Assembly (NCBI RefSeq): GCF_000296855.1
Contig: NZ_CAKC01000044.1
Coordinates: forward strand, 1 to 42,153
Reading direction: 5' to 3'
DNA length: 42,153 bases
From: Lactobacillus gigeriorum DSM 23908 = CRBIP 24.85
GTDB taxonomy: Bacteria > Bacillota > Bacilli > Lactobacillales > Lactobacillaceae
Shown here one piece after another: positions 16,301 to 25,716 of this stretch (position 1 is its first letter; each line of letters opens with the position of its first letter). Both the position numbers and the translations under genes were made by a program. The notes beneath the pieces are model-generated. The model did no database searches. It had not been told where the DNA came from and was given only the letters and a program-made list of their open reading frames with translations.

Positions 16301-16834
16301 ATCAAACAATGCAGCCATTGATTGCGTTGGAGTATCTCCTATTTGATCTTGTGCAATAAGCAAATCGCCAATAGTTCCACTGGACATTTGCATATCAATA
16401 TTTGATGCATCTTGTACATCGGTTGAAAGTGTTAAATCTGGCATTGCATATGCGGAATTAGCAAATATCTCATTCCATACATCAACAGCATTAGCAGAAG
16501 CCATTGAAATATCTTTGGTAATCGTATTAAATGCAACATCCCCAGCTATATGGATAGCATCAACTACAATATTATCTTGCGTTTTTGATATGCTGGAAAT
16601 TCTAAATTTCTGATGCAAGCTATCAGGTCCGCAATCCGTCATAATGATCATACCTTGTTGAAGCTTATCTGCATTAATTCCATCTTTACGATATACCATT
16701 TGCATGGTAGGGAATGTATTCCTTGTTCTTACTACTTGAACCGATAAGGCATCTGCTAATGAACCCAATCCATTTGTATCTGGATCATCAGTAGCATATC
16801 GATAAAGTATTGGATGTCTAAGATAATTAATCAT
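13367..16834 (-). CDS. tail-associated protein (Tal, prophage endopeptidase tail family) with SH3-like domains
   Basis: 1155 residues from the ATG at 16834 (ATGA overlap with the Dit stop, GGAG upstream). The N-terminal 200 residues have the gp44/Tal-type hub fold pattern (LRHPILYRYATDD, KFRISSISKTQDNIVVDAIH). Instead of continuing directly, it carries several SH3b-like repeats at about 260-335, 355-450, 505-545 and 575-635 (for instance GLKYTIPGGMYVYVSYKPS and YYVTYAGKSGWVDSKYL). The hub fold then resumes (VTVSAYLRSEASWDNEIDHV) to about 780. The C-terminal 350 residues look like a glycine-rich fibre. SH3b domains bind peptidoglycan, so the tail tip probably grips the wall during infection. 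Larger than usual because of the insertion. Confidence 0.82.
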   Translation of the reverse strand: MINYLRHPILYRYATDDPDTNGLGSLADALSVQVVRTRNTFPTMQMVYRKDGINADKLQQGMIIMTDCGPDSLHQKFRISSISKTQDNIVVDAIHIAGDVAFNTITKDISMASANAVDVWNEIFANSAYAMPDLTLSTDVQDASNIDMQMSSGTIGDLLIAQDQIGDTPTQSMAALFDGEWTFDNYRFGLYKNAGRRTNIAIKYGRNLKTIQQDKNISDVYTAGYFYAKYTPEPPKTTASNVDWSNISTNFSSNGSATYMAGGTVSIYNAPTPDHTVIGSLSAGAKVVVDTTNPISPGMKVTSNGIDFEADTANGNTWYHISSPMDGWVDSSLINFDKSGNYLVSSSEGHFTADVTSTTGDGLKYTIPGGMYVYVSYKPSINIWWSPFDGPNKYKTGRKLNYGDKVKVSMKAYNGSDIWYKISGQEHSWIYGPHLNTNWDGAGYASVPVKGTGYVDDNAQKYYIDKKGNVKKASGKTKSKAKTGTSTSKLTNKNGSRKSSQYTAKVSKATVKKGWHNVTHTVTQNGHTYYEVSNGVWVKSSDIDYNKKGSKKPESPSKIISNEAKENGKFEMYSDPALTSAINWAIPDGAQLELVSGTGNIAKRGDGGTSYYVTYAGKSGWVDSKYLSTSGDADLEPSDAENEADDTDSEFHVNEVTVSAYLRSEASWDNEIDHVQNVDLSSYFQHDPMDKGGLQADGTYVASPDDIAQLNQLAQAYMTQNRFGKIPVSLTIDYQQLHGILGPSTLLGLYDIVGVDFAELGVQETAEVNSVTWDALAHEYTSITVGDIPVSYEHLLLQAANDNANSANVTTNARITNTESLIGRYRDLLKKEGSDRQVAEKKLMEDLGAVKDLTTAHGKQIAEWTPIIGNKGDPTSSTSIMGQLAKLDQANSNLASLINSGGSSIIHAVGGWANPTALTAKSNSGGYMMFNSEGLGYYDSSGSIVKSAIGSDGTVYADAMYGGYISAAVIDSATITGAFQFSQGGINVMIGGTYHGTQSLGISGGKFNGGTAYLPVDKTINGIGLSSANYSTKISSGSYKIWDNGNFGGLGIGDVYDDSSNYASLELHPHGILFNGHKLGPGLLDYDLMWRGSTILTSSNVNQYVTTKSGITKNDILDALDIPRGMMIMYSSTNATPSHWVMNHWKGSHDKWDIY

Positions 16835-17634
16835 GCTTTTCGTCTCCAATTTGGTCTGTATTCAAACTTCTTAATATTTGAAGGCAATACATTAGTATCT
16901 GTATCTCCATCTGATACAGCATCAACGCCATTATCAGTAATTAAAGATACTGTATTCATTCCATGAACAAAGTAAGGTGCATCATTATTGTCCCAAATAA
17001 CCTTATCATTCAAAGGAACTGTTCCATCGGCATTTTGATATGCAACAGCATTTTCACCATTAACAAATACTTCAGAGTCGATATCTTTAAAGGAATAGCT
17101 TTTATCATTAACTATTAGAGTGAAATTTCCATTCCCCACAATGTGCCAATCTGGCCATGCAATTGTATTTTCTACGTTTTGAGGATGTTTAGGTACTTTT
17201 TGCCAATCAATCCCATTGATGGCAAATGCATATGGATGCACTGTAAATTGCATCTGCATTTTAAATTGACCCACGTTTTCTGGATCAGATGTAAATGTTG
17301 GTGCTCCTGATAATGCAGCTTCATAGTAATATGTTGGCCAGAAACTAAATTTTAAAGGGCTGTAGTCATCAGTAATCAGCCATTCCATAATAGCCGATTG
17401 CCATTCAAACATATTTTCAAATTGCTTTGGACGCCATCCATCGGCATCTACTGTCAATGTTCCATTATTTAAGCTACCATCATAATCTAAAACTTCACCT
17501 GATTTTCCAGGAACCTTAGTGTTAGTAAAAACTGGTGCTCCATGTGATGGTGCTAAAGGAAAATTTATCCATAAACCGAATTCTTCACTCGACTTATTAT
17601 TAAAAATCATTGTTCCGCGGGAATCCCCGCTCAT
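16831..17634 (-). CDS. distal tail protein (Dit)
   Basis: 267 residues from the ATG at 17634, which is correctly spaced from AGAGGGG (an ATG at 17643 would be too close). The N-terminal half shows the Siphovirus tail component pattern (EEFGLWINFPLAPSHGAPVF, TNTKVPGKSGEVLDYDGSLN, WQSAIMEWLITDDYSPLKFS). The C-terminal half is a galectin-like beta domain. It forms the hexameric ring joining the tail tube to baseplate and Tal. Between tape measure and Tal, the invariant gene order. Confidence 0.88.
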   Translation of the reverse strand: MSGDSRGTMIFNNKSSEEFGLWINFPLAPSHGAPVFTNTKVPGKSGEVLDYDGSLNNGTLTVDADGWRPKQFENMFEWQSAIMEWLITDDYSPLKFSFWPTYYYEAALSGAPTFTSDPENVGQFKMQMQFTVHPYAFAINGIDWQKVPKHPQNVENTIAWPDWHIVGNGNFTLIVNDKSYSFKDIDSEVFVNGENAVAYQNADGTVPLNDKVIWDNNDAPYFVHGMNTVSLITDNGVDAVSDGDTDTNVLPSNIKKFEYRPNWRRKA

Positions 17635-17648
17635 AATAATCATCCCCT

Positions 17649-20600
17649 CTATGCTAAGTTAAATTTAGCTTTATTGAAATTCTTTTTGTTCAATATTTTG
17701 TTGTACTTGGATAACTGTTGAGCCATAGTTCTTCCGTCAAGCTTAACATCTGTCTGGATTAATTGTGGTTGTGCTAACAACATACTTACCAGACTTAGCA
17801 ATTGATCGAATTTAGCACTTAAGTTCTTAAATTCTTGAGTGTAGTCCGGCTCTTTGCCTATTTCTAAGGTAGGATCATCAGCTTTAAATCGTTTTAAAGT
17901 TTTATCAAGCAATTGATAAGCTCTACCACGCTTGGTAATATCCCAAGGAATTATCGCTTCAGAATCTCTCCCTTCACCAACCCAAGCCAATTGAGCACTA
18001 GAAACAATACCACCATTAGCAAATCTTCTATGACCTTGAGGCCCAGAATGCAACCAATCCATCTTAGTACGTCCCCAAATGGTAGTCATTCCTATTGCAT
18101 TTCTCCAATCTGAATTATTGAAGAAAGCCAATAGTTGGTCATAAGGATTCCAAATATTCTTATGTCCAGGCATTGCATAATTCGCAAATGTTCCTGGAAC
18201 ATATTGCAAAATCCCCCTAGCTTCATTACCACCAGAGTTAACATCATGAATCTGTTGCATTATTGAACGATTTCCAGATTCGTTAACAATAACTTGCATC
18301 AAGCGTTTGGCATAACCGGGTGGCAAATTAACATGCATCTTTTTGGCTGCAGCTTCTATCATTCCCATAGTTGCTGCATGTCCAGACATGTTTCCAAATC
18401 CGAACTCATCAGCAATCTTATTAATTGTTTTCCAAAAACCTTTGCCTACTTGATCTTTAATCTTCTTCTGAAGCTTGTTATCAGCTTTAACTTTTGGATC
18501 AGACTCTTTATGCTTTAATCCGGGTACTCTAGCAAATAAAGGCTTACCTTCACTACTGAATGAACTGATCGTACTCATACCAATTCCATCACGTTCATTC
18601 ATTGCTGAATAAATCTTATTTCCGCCAGCATATACACCAACGTGGGTGCCACCACCAGGACCAAAGAAAACTAAATCGCCAGGCTTTGCTTCTGCTTCAG
18701 ATATCTTCTTAGATTGAGCATATTGACTACCCGAAAAGTGAGGGTAATCAATCCCCATTTTCTTAAGGGCATATTTTACTAATCCAGAACAGTCAAATAC
18801 ATTAGGGCCTTCAGCACCCCAGACATATTTATGTCCTTCACCATATTTTTCTACAGCCTTTAACAAACCTGTGGCATCTTCATCAGAGGTAGAATCATCA
18901 ATCTTCTCTTGAACCATATCCCACAATTGTTTCCACCATGTAGAAACTTGTTTATCGGCTTTATCGTATACACCCTTAACAATTTGGTTAATTCCGCCTT
19001 TACCTGAAGACTTAAAATTAAACATTTTATGTAGGGATTTTGTCGGTTTGGATATATAATTTTCTGCTTCCTTATAAAGCTTTTTAAGATACCCTGTTCC
19101 AGTAGCAAAATGAGTTAATCCTAATGCTTTAGTTTCAGTAGCATTAAAGATTTCATCCCCTGGCATCAATAGAGTAGGGACATTTCTGCCTTTAAACAAT
19201 CCTATTTGACCAGTAGAAGGACGATAAATAGCTTCTTGATTGCCAGTTTCAGGAGAATCATTGCCATCATTTACAACAGCCATTGTTGGCTTAGTAATAG
19301 CACGTCTGGTATTGCTAAAGAATCCAGTACCTGTTGCATACTTAACCATTCCTGCTGTACTAATGGTTGTCTTTTTACCTCCAAATTCAGAAATAACCTT
19401 ATTAACTTGATTAATTCCTGAATTAAGAACTTTAATAACTCGATTAATAGCTTTGCCAGTAATTTGAACAAGGCTACTTAACATCTTGTTAAAAATTTTG
19501 ATGGTAGTAGTGCTCAAAGAAGTAAAATCTTTTTTCATTGAGCCTACTAAGGCCTTTGTTAGTGAGATAGTTTTCTTTTGATAAGATTTAAACTTCTTAT
19601 CGTTTGTATCCCAAGTATGGTCCCAATCCTTTGTTAGAGTTTTCTCCAATGATTTGGATTCTGTCTTTAGCTTCTTAGTTAAAGCAGCATAATCTTTAGC
19701 TCCACCAGAAGTCGTTTTAATTGCCTTGGATAAGGATTTAAATTTTGAAGTTAATGAACTCAGGTTCTTATTAGCATCTTTTACTCCAGTAACTGAAACT
19801 TTTATCTTTTTAGATGGCTTAACTTTTTTAAGCTTGTCGTTTATTCCATTAAGAGATTTTGTCCCAGAAACAGAAAATTTGATTTTTGAACCGTGTGTTC
19901 CCTTTACTTTAGAGATTAATTTTTCTAGACTTTCAATGGATTTAGAACCAGTAACGCTTGCTTCTACTTTGCTATAGCTTGTTGTAGAACCAGAGTTTGA
20001 ACTCTTTTCACTAGAATTTCTTCTAGTTCTACTCGTTTTTCTTCTAGAAGCTTTGGTAGCAGCAACCAATTTTTTATTAAAAGCTTCTACTTCTGACTTT
20101 TTAACAGTAATAAACTGTCCTGTTAATTTACCAGAAGCACTAAAGAAGCCTTTATCAATAGTTACCCAACCTTTTTTATGAGTTATTGGTTGATCAGTAG
20201 GATTATTTGGATCTTGTTTAGGCTTTCTAGTATCATTCTTTTTCTTAGCTTCTTTATGAATTTTGTCAGTCGTTGCAACCAATTTTTTAAGATTGACGGT
20301 TAAATCTTTATCATCAAGCTTATTATCAATTGTAATAGTCTTCTTTTCAAAATTCTTATTAGCTAAATCGATGGTTCCATTTGCATGGCGTACAGCTCTG
20401 CCAAACATTCTAGCCATGTCAGAAGCTTTGATTACTTCTTCGCCCGGCATTAACAATCTAAGGACATTTCTACCTTTGACTATTTCAATAGAGCCATCTT
20501 TATGAATGATTCCTTCTCTATTATTAGTTGCAGGAGAATCATTGCCATCATTCAGCATGGCTAGCTCTGGATACTTCCCTTGCCAATTTGTTCCTGCAGC

Positions 20601-22473
20601 ATGACCGGTTACCCGTTTCCACAATTTAGCAGGAGCATTGATAATAGCATTAAAGCCATCTTTTATTGGTTTGATTAAGTCATTAAACCATTTGGTTATT
20701 CCATCCCAAGCACCTTTGAAAGTCTTAACCATGTTATGGCCCAACTTACCAATCCATGATGTTAATCCGTTCCAGCCTCTTTGAATGCCTTTGCCAATAT
20801 TTCCGAACCATTTACCGATTCCATCCCAAGCTTTCTTCCAGAACTTAACCATATTTTTTCCAAGATTGGAAATCCACTTGGTCATACCTTTCCAAGCATT
20901 TTTCAATCCTTTAAATATGCTATCCGCCCATTTACGGAACTTAGGATTATTTTTATAAAGTAAAGCAGGAATCCCAATAATCGGACTAATAAAAGTTAAA
21001 ACTAATTCTTTTGCATTACTCTTAACCCATTTGATTGCAGATTTAATGCCTTTACTGAAACTTTTTACTACATTCGAACCCCATTTTATGGCTTTACTAA
21101 TAGCATCATGAGTTGACCAGCCTAAGTTTTCAAGACTCCAGAACTTTTTAGGTGGTTTTTTCGACTTCCACCCTTTTTGGAATGAGAGAACAGCCTTGCC
21201 ACCCCATTTACCAACAGTTTCACCAATTTTAGTTCCAATTGCAGCACCTAAAGGGCCACCAAACCAAAGACCAATGCCACCGCCGATTGCAGAGCCAATA
21301 CCTTTACCAATACCTTCATACTTACCTTTTTTGGTTTTAGCTTTTAGCCCTTGATAAATATCAACACCAGCTGTTGCAGCTACACCAATACCAGCTAATC
21401 CAGTACCAACTTTTCCAGCTGTGGATAACTTGTTAAAACCACCTGCACTATGAGCAGATTGTAATAGCCCTGTAAGTTTTCCTGCTCCCTGACCTTTACC
21501 AAATAATCCTTTACCAAAGTCCAATGATTTAGTAAAAGCAGAACTAATCTTTTTACCAGCTGATTTTGCTAAAGATGCACCCTTAGTACCAATGGATTTA
21601 ATTCTGGTTAGCAATCCACTACCTAGAGATTTAATTCTGGTTAGCAATCCACTACCTAGAGATTTAATTCTGGTTAGCAATCCACTACCTAGAGATTTAA
21701 ACTTTATGTTTTTTAGTTTACGGAATGTATTACCGATCCCAGTTAAACCGCGTTCTAAATTAGATACATCGCTAACTGCCTTTACACCTTTAATTGCATC
21801 TTTTAATTTAGCTAGTACGCCAATAACTTTTATTCCTTTTAAAAGGCCCCATGCAATTAAAAGGCTCTTAACAGTGGTTACAACTTTTTTTCTATTTTTT
21901 ATTAGGAAATCAATAAAACTTCCTAACTTATCAGCTATATGAGCTATTACATTTCCAAAATCTTTTTGAAATTTTTGACCATCTTTAGAAAGCAAAAATT
22001 TTTCAAGTGCTTTAGATACTTTACTAATTGTGGGAAGAAGTGCTGTTCCTAAAGACATTTGCACTGAAGCTACTGCTTGCTTAAATTGTGCTTGAGCTTG
22101 TTTAGCTGTTTCTCCATTTTTCTTGGCTAATTGTTGAACATAGGTACCATTCTTACCAGCTTTTTCTACTTCACCAGTTAAACTTCTTAGTTCTTTATAA
22201 TTAGCCGCTAAAATTGCACCTGCCTGTGATCCTGTTGTTCCAAATAAGGACTTAAAAATCACACCTTTATCAACAGAATCTAGATTCTTAGTATGCTTAT
22301 TAATAACTTCAAAAATAGTAGATAGATCTCTCAACTGACCATTAGAATCTACTAAATCTGATTTTTTAATTTGTAGCTTGTCCAGGATATTGCCCTTGCT
22401 ACCCATCTTTCCAATCTCTGACTGAAGCGATTGAATAACTTTTCTTAATCCTGTACCAGCTTTATCAGCTTCT
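17649..22473 (-). CDS. tape measure protein, exon 2 (after group I intron)
   Basis: About 1608 codons joined in frame to exon 1 (22972-24332), giving a spliced protein of 2061 residues. Exon 2 opens with GL/EADKAGTGLRKVIQS, a continuation typical of TP901-type tape measures. It contains hydrophobic Gly-rich stretches (about 21200-21450), a 33-bp tandem repeat at 21595-21700 and a Trp-rich repeated region (about 20620-21150, WKKAWDGIGKWFGNIGK). Two peptidoglycan-cutting domains follow: NlpC/P60 at about 18560-18860 (catalytic Cys in FDCSGLV, His in THVGVYAG) and a lytic-transglycosylase-like domain at about 18060-18390 (Glu in NESGN, ARGILQYVPGTF). It sets tail length and helps the phage through the wall. 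An internal ATG at 22406 is not needed if splicing occurs. Confidence 0.88.
21595..21700. repeat. 33-bp perfect tandem repeat in tape measure gene
   Basis: Three identical 33-bp units (21595-21627, 21628-21660, 21661-21693) plus 7 bp of a fourth. Each encodes the 11-residue unit GSGLLTRIKSL on the - strand. Perfect identity implies recent expansion by slippage. Unit changes keep the frame and would change tail length slightly. Confidence 0.95.
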
Positions 22474-22971
22474 CAATTTGTTAACGTACAAGCTCTTTAT
22501 CTCATACTTCAATATGTTTCCATATTGTTCAGACTATCTTTTAATCCTAATAGGATTACTTGCCTTCGTGGAAATTTTCGCATGAAAAAAGACATGCTTT
22601 CACATGTCTTCGTTTTTAGCTTACTTTTTCTAGTCGTTACACCTTCTTAGCGTTTCCACTAAGCTTGGCTCGGGATTAGCGTATTATAAAAAATTTATAA
22701 TAGCAATAAAAATATAAATAATTGCTAAAACCAAGCTACCAATTACGAGGGTTGACACAATTTGCACAAAAAAATGATCAAAAATAAAAAATGCTATGGC
22801 ATATAATACAATAAATCCTAGTATAACTAGCCAAAAATCTTTAACAAAATTAATGATCTTTTTCATGAATAACACCCCCGGTTCTTTGATTAAATTATAT
22901 CATAACTTAGCCTTCCCCGAATTAACAAGTTTTATTACCTGAAAGTTACCAATCAGGAGGCCAGCAAATCT
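22474..22971 (-). ncRNA. group I self-splicing intron (498 nt) in the tape measure gene
   Basis: P1: exon end GGGCT (last base at 22972) followed by AG can pair with CT-GGCCT inside the intron, loop ATTTG, giving the required U-G at the 5' splice site. P7: GACTA (22635-22631) pairs with TAGTC (22536-22532) in contexts AACGACTA and AAAGATAGTCTG, close to the R and S elements of the T4 td intron. P9: CAATATG-GAAA-CATATTG (22527-22510). A P7.1-like hairpin lies at 22591-22608 and a P8-like AATCC/GGATT hairpin just before the S element. The intron ends in G (22474). Removing it joins exons in frame and restores NNGL-EADKAGTGL. P3-P6 were not fully resolved by eye. Confidence 0.9.
22684..22866 (-). 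CDS. intron-encoded small hydrophobic protein
   Basis: 60 residues from the ATG at 22866 (ribosome site GGGGGTG, 6 nt upstream); starts MKKIINFVKDFWLVILG. Two membrane segments, about 12-30 and 35-58. There is no GIY-YIG, LAGLIDADG or HNH motif, so it is not a homing endonuclease, the usual intron cargo. An extended -10, TGATATAAT, lies about 25 nt upstream of the ribosome site, so the gene may be expressed from inside the intron independently of the late transcript. Function unknown; a superinfection-exclusion or lysis-timing role is only speculation. Confidence 0.6.
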   Translation of the reverse strand: MKKIINFVKDFWLVILGFIVLYAIAFFIFDHFFVQIVSTLVIGSLVLAIIYIFIAIINFL

Positions 22972-24332
22972 AGCCCATTATTACTAAGAATCCCCATTGC
23001 TGAAGCAGTTCCTGCTAATGATATATCAGCTTGGTGAGCTACTGAAGAAACATAGCTCATCCCTACACCTAAATCTTGAAACCCGGTTGATGTCATATCA
23101 GCTGCATAAGCAAGTTGATTGACTACATCCTTGGTATTTTTGGTCATTCCAGCAGTTGATTTGGCCCTCATGCCAAAACCTTCAAGGACCTGACTTGATA
23201 CTGTAACTACATCTTTGAAATCATCACCAGAAGCAACAGATGCTTGTAATTCTGTTTGCATTGCACCTAGAGCTTGTTTTGTGGTGTAGCCTCGCTTCAC
23301 AAGATCTTCATATGCTTCGGCAATTGATTCTTGAGATTTACCATATTTAATGGACATCTCTCTTCCTTGCCTTTGCATTTCTGCAACAGCCTTGGTTACT
23401 TCTTTTTCTTTTTCACCGCCAAGAACTGCAAGGTTTGTAATCTCTTTATACGATTGTTGAAGATTTTGAACTTTCTTAGCCCCTTTAAAGGCTTGGTTAG
23501 CTATAACAGCTATTCCTCCTACAATTGCTGATGCTGATGCTTTTGTTTTAGAGAGACCTTCTGACACAACCGAATTCATTTTGTGAATGCGGTTTTCAGC
23601 TTCAGTAGCTCCCTTAACAACTTTATTCCATATTGATGTAGGATAAAATTTATTTTGAATTCTTTCAGCTTCAGTTAACTCTTTGCGATATTTAGCAATA
23701 GAAGTTGCTGTTTCATTTATCCTAATCTTCTGTTTAATATATGCTTCACTTGTTGCACTTGAACTGGAGCCTATCTTTTTTAGTTCAGCTTCTTGAAGCT
23801 TTAATTGTTTGGTTAAATTATCAATCGATACTCTATAGCTACTGATTTTTGCTTTATTAGCTTCAAACTTTTTCCCTTCAGTCTCTAATTTAACAATGTA
23901 AGATTTAGATAGAGCTGAGATTGAATTATAGTTTTTTTGAAGCTTAGCCAATCCGCTTTCTTGATATTTTAACTGTTCTTTAGTTCTAATTTGCTGTCCT
24001 ACTAAAGAATTTAATTGACGTTCAGAATTGGCTATCTGTTTTGCATACTTATTATATGCTACAGCACCTTTTTCTGTACTCTGATCAATTTTTCCTTGCT
24101 CATCTCGTAAATACTTCAAACGCTCTTGAAGCAACTCGATATTTTTGGTTAGCCCATTGTATTTTTCTTTAGCAGCACCTAATGCATCCCCAGCCGATTT
24201 CATTTGTGCTTCATGAGCCTTCCAAACAGCAGTAGTTGCTCTAATTGCCGATTGAAGTCCTTTAACAGATTTTGAAGCTTCTACAGTATTGATGTCAATT
24301 TTAGTAGCCATCAATTCAGTTACTTTTGCCAT
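22972..24332 (-). CDS. tape measure protein, exon 1 (before group I intron)
   Basis: First 453 codons plus 2 nt. Strong ribosome site GGGGAGGT. Long coiled-coil N-terminus (KVTELMATKIDINTVEASKS, then heptads to about residue 235). The conserved TP901-type tape-measure core domain starts at about 250 (NKVVKGATEAENRIHKM) and runs to LAGTASAMGILSNNGL at the splice junction. Without splicing, translation would run only a few codons into the intron (ending DLLAS) and give a truncated protein of 459 residues. Exon lengths 1361 and 4825 nt add to a multiple of 3. Confidence 0.9.
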
Positions 24333-24356
24333 TAATCTACCTCCCCTCTAAATAAA

Positions 24357-24970
24357 TTAATCCGCCCATTTAACATTGTCATATGAGCTACTATTATTGC
24401 TTGAGGTATCCGCAAAATCAGGAACAAGCTCATCTGGTGCAGATAATACCTCAAGTAGATCAAAATAATCTTGATTATCAATCTGATCTGGCATTACGCC
24501 TTGCTTTAACAGAGTTCTTTTTAACAACAGATAATCATTATGTTTTCGCTTTAGATCAAAGATTAATTTTCGCTTTTGGATTGATCTTCTTTTGGGTCGG
24601 TTTCATCCTCATTGATGTCATTAATTCCCTTTAAAAATTCTTCAAAGGTTCCTTCTGTATATCCTTGAAGCATGGCCACAACATAAGAAGTATAGGTCAT
24701 TACTGTTTCTTTTTCGTTAGCTTCGTTGAAGTCTTTATATTGCTTAGAAGTTAATCCAAGTACTTTCTTTAAAAACTTTTCAATGTCATCAACTAGTTGC
24801 TTTTGCTTTTTAAAGATTTCAATTACTCCACCATTTTCAGGGAGTTCATCTTGTTCAACCATTTCCAATTGTAGATTGATAGCAGCATCAAAAAGTGTAC
24901 CAGTTGGTTTCACAATAAAGTAAGGTTTATCACTGTTAAAAGGTTTTGCATCGATTCTAATTAAAGCCAT
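24357..24970 (-). CDS. tail assembly chaperone, -1 frameshift product (gpGT type)
   Basis: 204 residues if ribosomes slip -1 on CCCAAAA at 24596-24590 after codon 127. Residues 128-204 come from the second frame (RRSIQKRKLIFDLKRKHN ... DNVKWAD, stop 24357-24359). That frame is fully open, has no ribosome site or good start of its own, and ends just before the tape measure gene, exactly like the T part of the lambda G/GT pair. The T domain recruits tail tube subunits while the G domain coats the tape measure. Confidence 0.8.
24563..24970 (-). CDS. tail assembly chaperone (gpG type)
   Basis: 135 residues, ribosome site AAAGGAG. N-terminus MALIRIDAKPFNSDKPYFIV, then a helical body with an acidic C-terminus (NDINEDETDPKEDQSKSEN). 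Located between major tail protein and tape measure, the fixed place for the chaperone pair. Not part of the mature virion in known systems. It is the non-shifted product; the slip site lies 8 codons before its stop. Confidence 0.82.
   Translation of the reverse strand: MALIRIDAKPFNSDKPYFIVKPTGTLFDAAINLQLEMVEQDELPENGGVIEIFKKQKQLVDDIEKFLKKVLGLTSKQYKDFNEANEKETVMTYTSYVVAMLQGYTEGTFEEFLKGINDINEDETDPKEDQSKSEN
24590..24596 (-). promoter_or_regulatory. programmed -1 ribosomal frameshift site CCCAAAA
   Basis: Read in frame as GAC CCA AAA GAA; the heptamer C CCA AAA fits X XXY YYZ. Slipping back one base enters a 77-codon open frame that ends before the tape measure gene. No strong downstream stem was identified by eye. 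Confidence 0.8.
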
Positions 24971-25035
24971 AATTTTTCTCCTTTACCTACCCATCCCACC
25001 CTACATAATTAATTAATGTGAACCTGAATCAGAAC

Positions 25036-25716
25036 TTACACAGCAGGTACAGGCTTGGCCTTGGTTCCTTTGAATGACGGAACATTATCTTCGCCTTCAC
25101 CATCGGCTTTGAATCCTGGAAATACAGTATTAATCATCTTGTCAAAATCAAATTTGGCATCAGTTGAAAGCCACTTACGATATGGTAATTTTTCACCATC
25201 AGTAGTTTCAAATGCACCATAACCTGTTGCAGTAAATGTTGGTGTTACATCTTGTTCATCATTGTTATCAGTTTGATGGTTATGAGTTGCATCTACACCT
25301 GTTGCATATCCAAATGCTTCAAAAAGCAAACCGCCATCTAAAGTATCTGCAACTGTTAAAACTGCAAAATGTGGTGCAATTTTTCCACGTGACCATCCGC
25401 CATCTTCACCTTGAACATAACCAGTTAGTTTATTGGATTCAGTAAAACCAATATCAAGGAATGATAGTTCAAGAGTAGGTGTTTGTGATGGTCGAGTATT
25501 TCTCTTAGATTCATTATCTGCATATTGAGAATTACCAGCTGCATCTAAGTTTTGGTAATTTGCAGCAGTGGTACCCATAACACCAATATGAGGTCTATAA
25601 ATACCTGAAGTAGATAATCCCTTTGTATTATCTGCAATAACTTTGTGCTCATCGTCAATCATGGCAAAATATGTTGCTTTAATACCATGAGTAGCTGATC
25701 CTGGTGTATTAGCCAT
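25036..25716 (-). CDS. major tail protein (tail tube)
   Basis: 226 residues (MANTPGSATHGIKATYFAMI), ribosome site AAGGAGAAATTAA. Pattern of phi13/TP901-like major tail proteins: early HGIKATYFAMIDDE, central TLELSFLDIGFTESNKLTGY, GGLLFEAFGYATG near 135. Forms the stacked tube around the tape measure. Position between the DUF806 gene and the chaperone supports the call. Confidence 0.85.
   Translation of the reverse strand: MANTPGSATHGIKATYFAMIDDEHKVIADNTKGLSTSGIYRPHIGVMGTTAANYQNLDAAGNSQYADNESKRNTRPSQTPTLELSFLDIGFTESNKLTGYVQGEDGGWSRGKIAPHFAVLTVADTLDGGLLFEAFGYATGVDATHNHQTDNNDEQDVTPTFTATGYGAFETTDGEKLPYRKWLSTDAKFDFDKMINTVFPGFKADGEGEDNVPSFKGTKAKPVPAV

Noticed and set aside
21592-21942. 116-codon + strand frame opposite the tape measure gene
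   Set aside because: Its repeats simply mirror the 33-bp repeat of the real gene; no ribosome site.
22407-22971. Tape measure split by a simple frameshift or by an insertion element
   Set aside because: The intervening sequence has group I core pairings and clean exon junctions that restore the frame, and no transposase.
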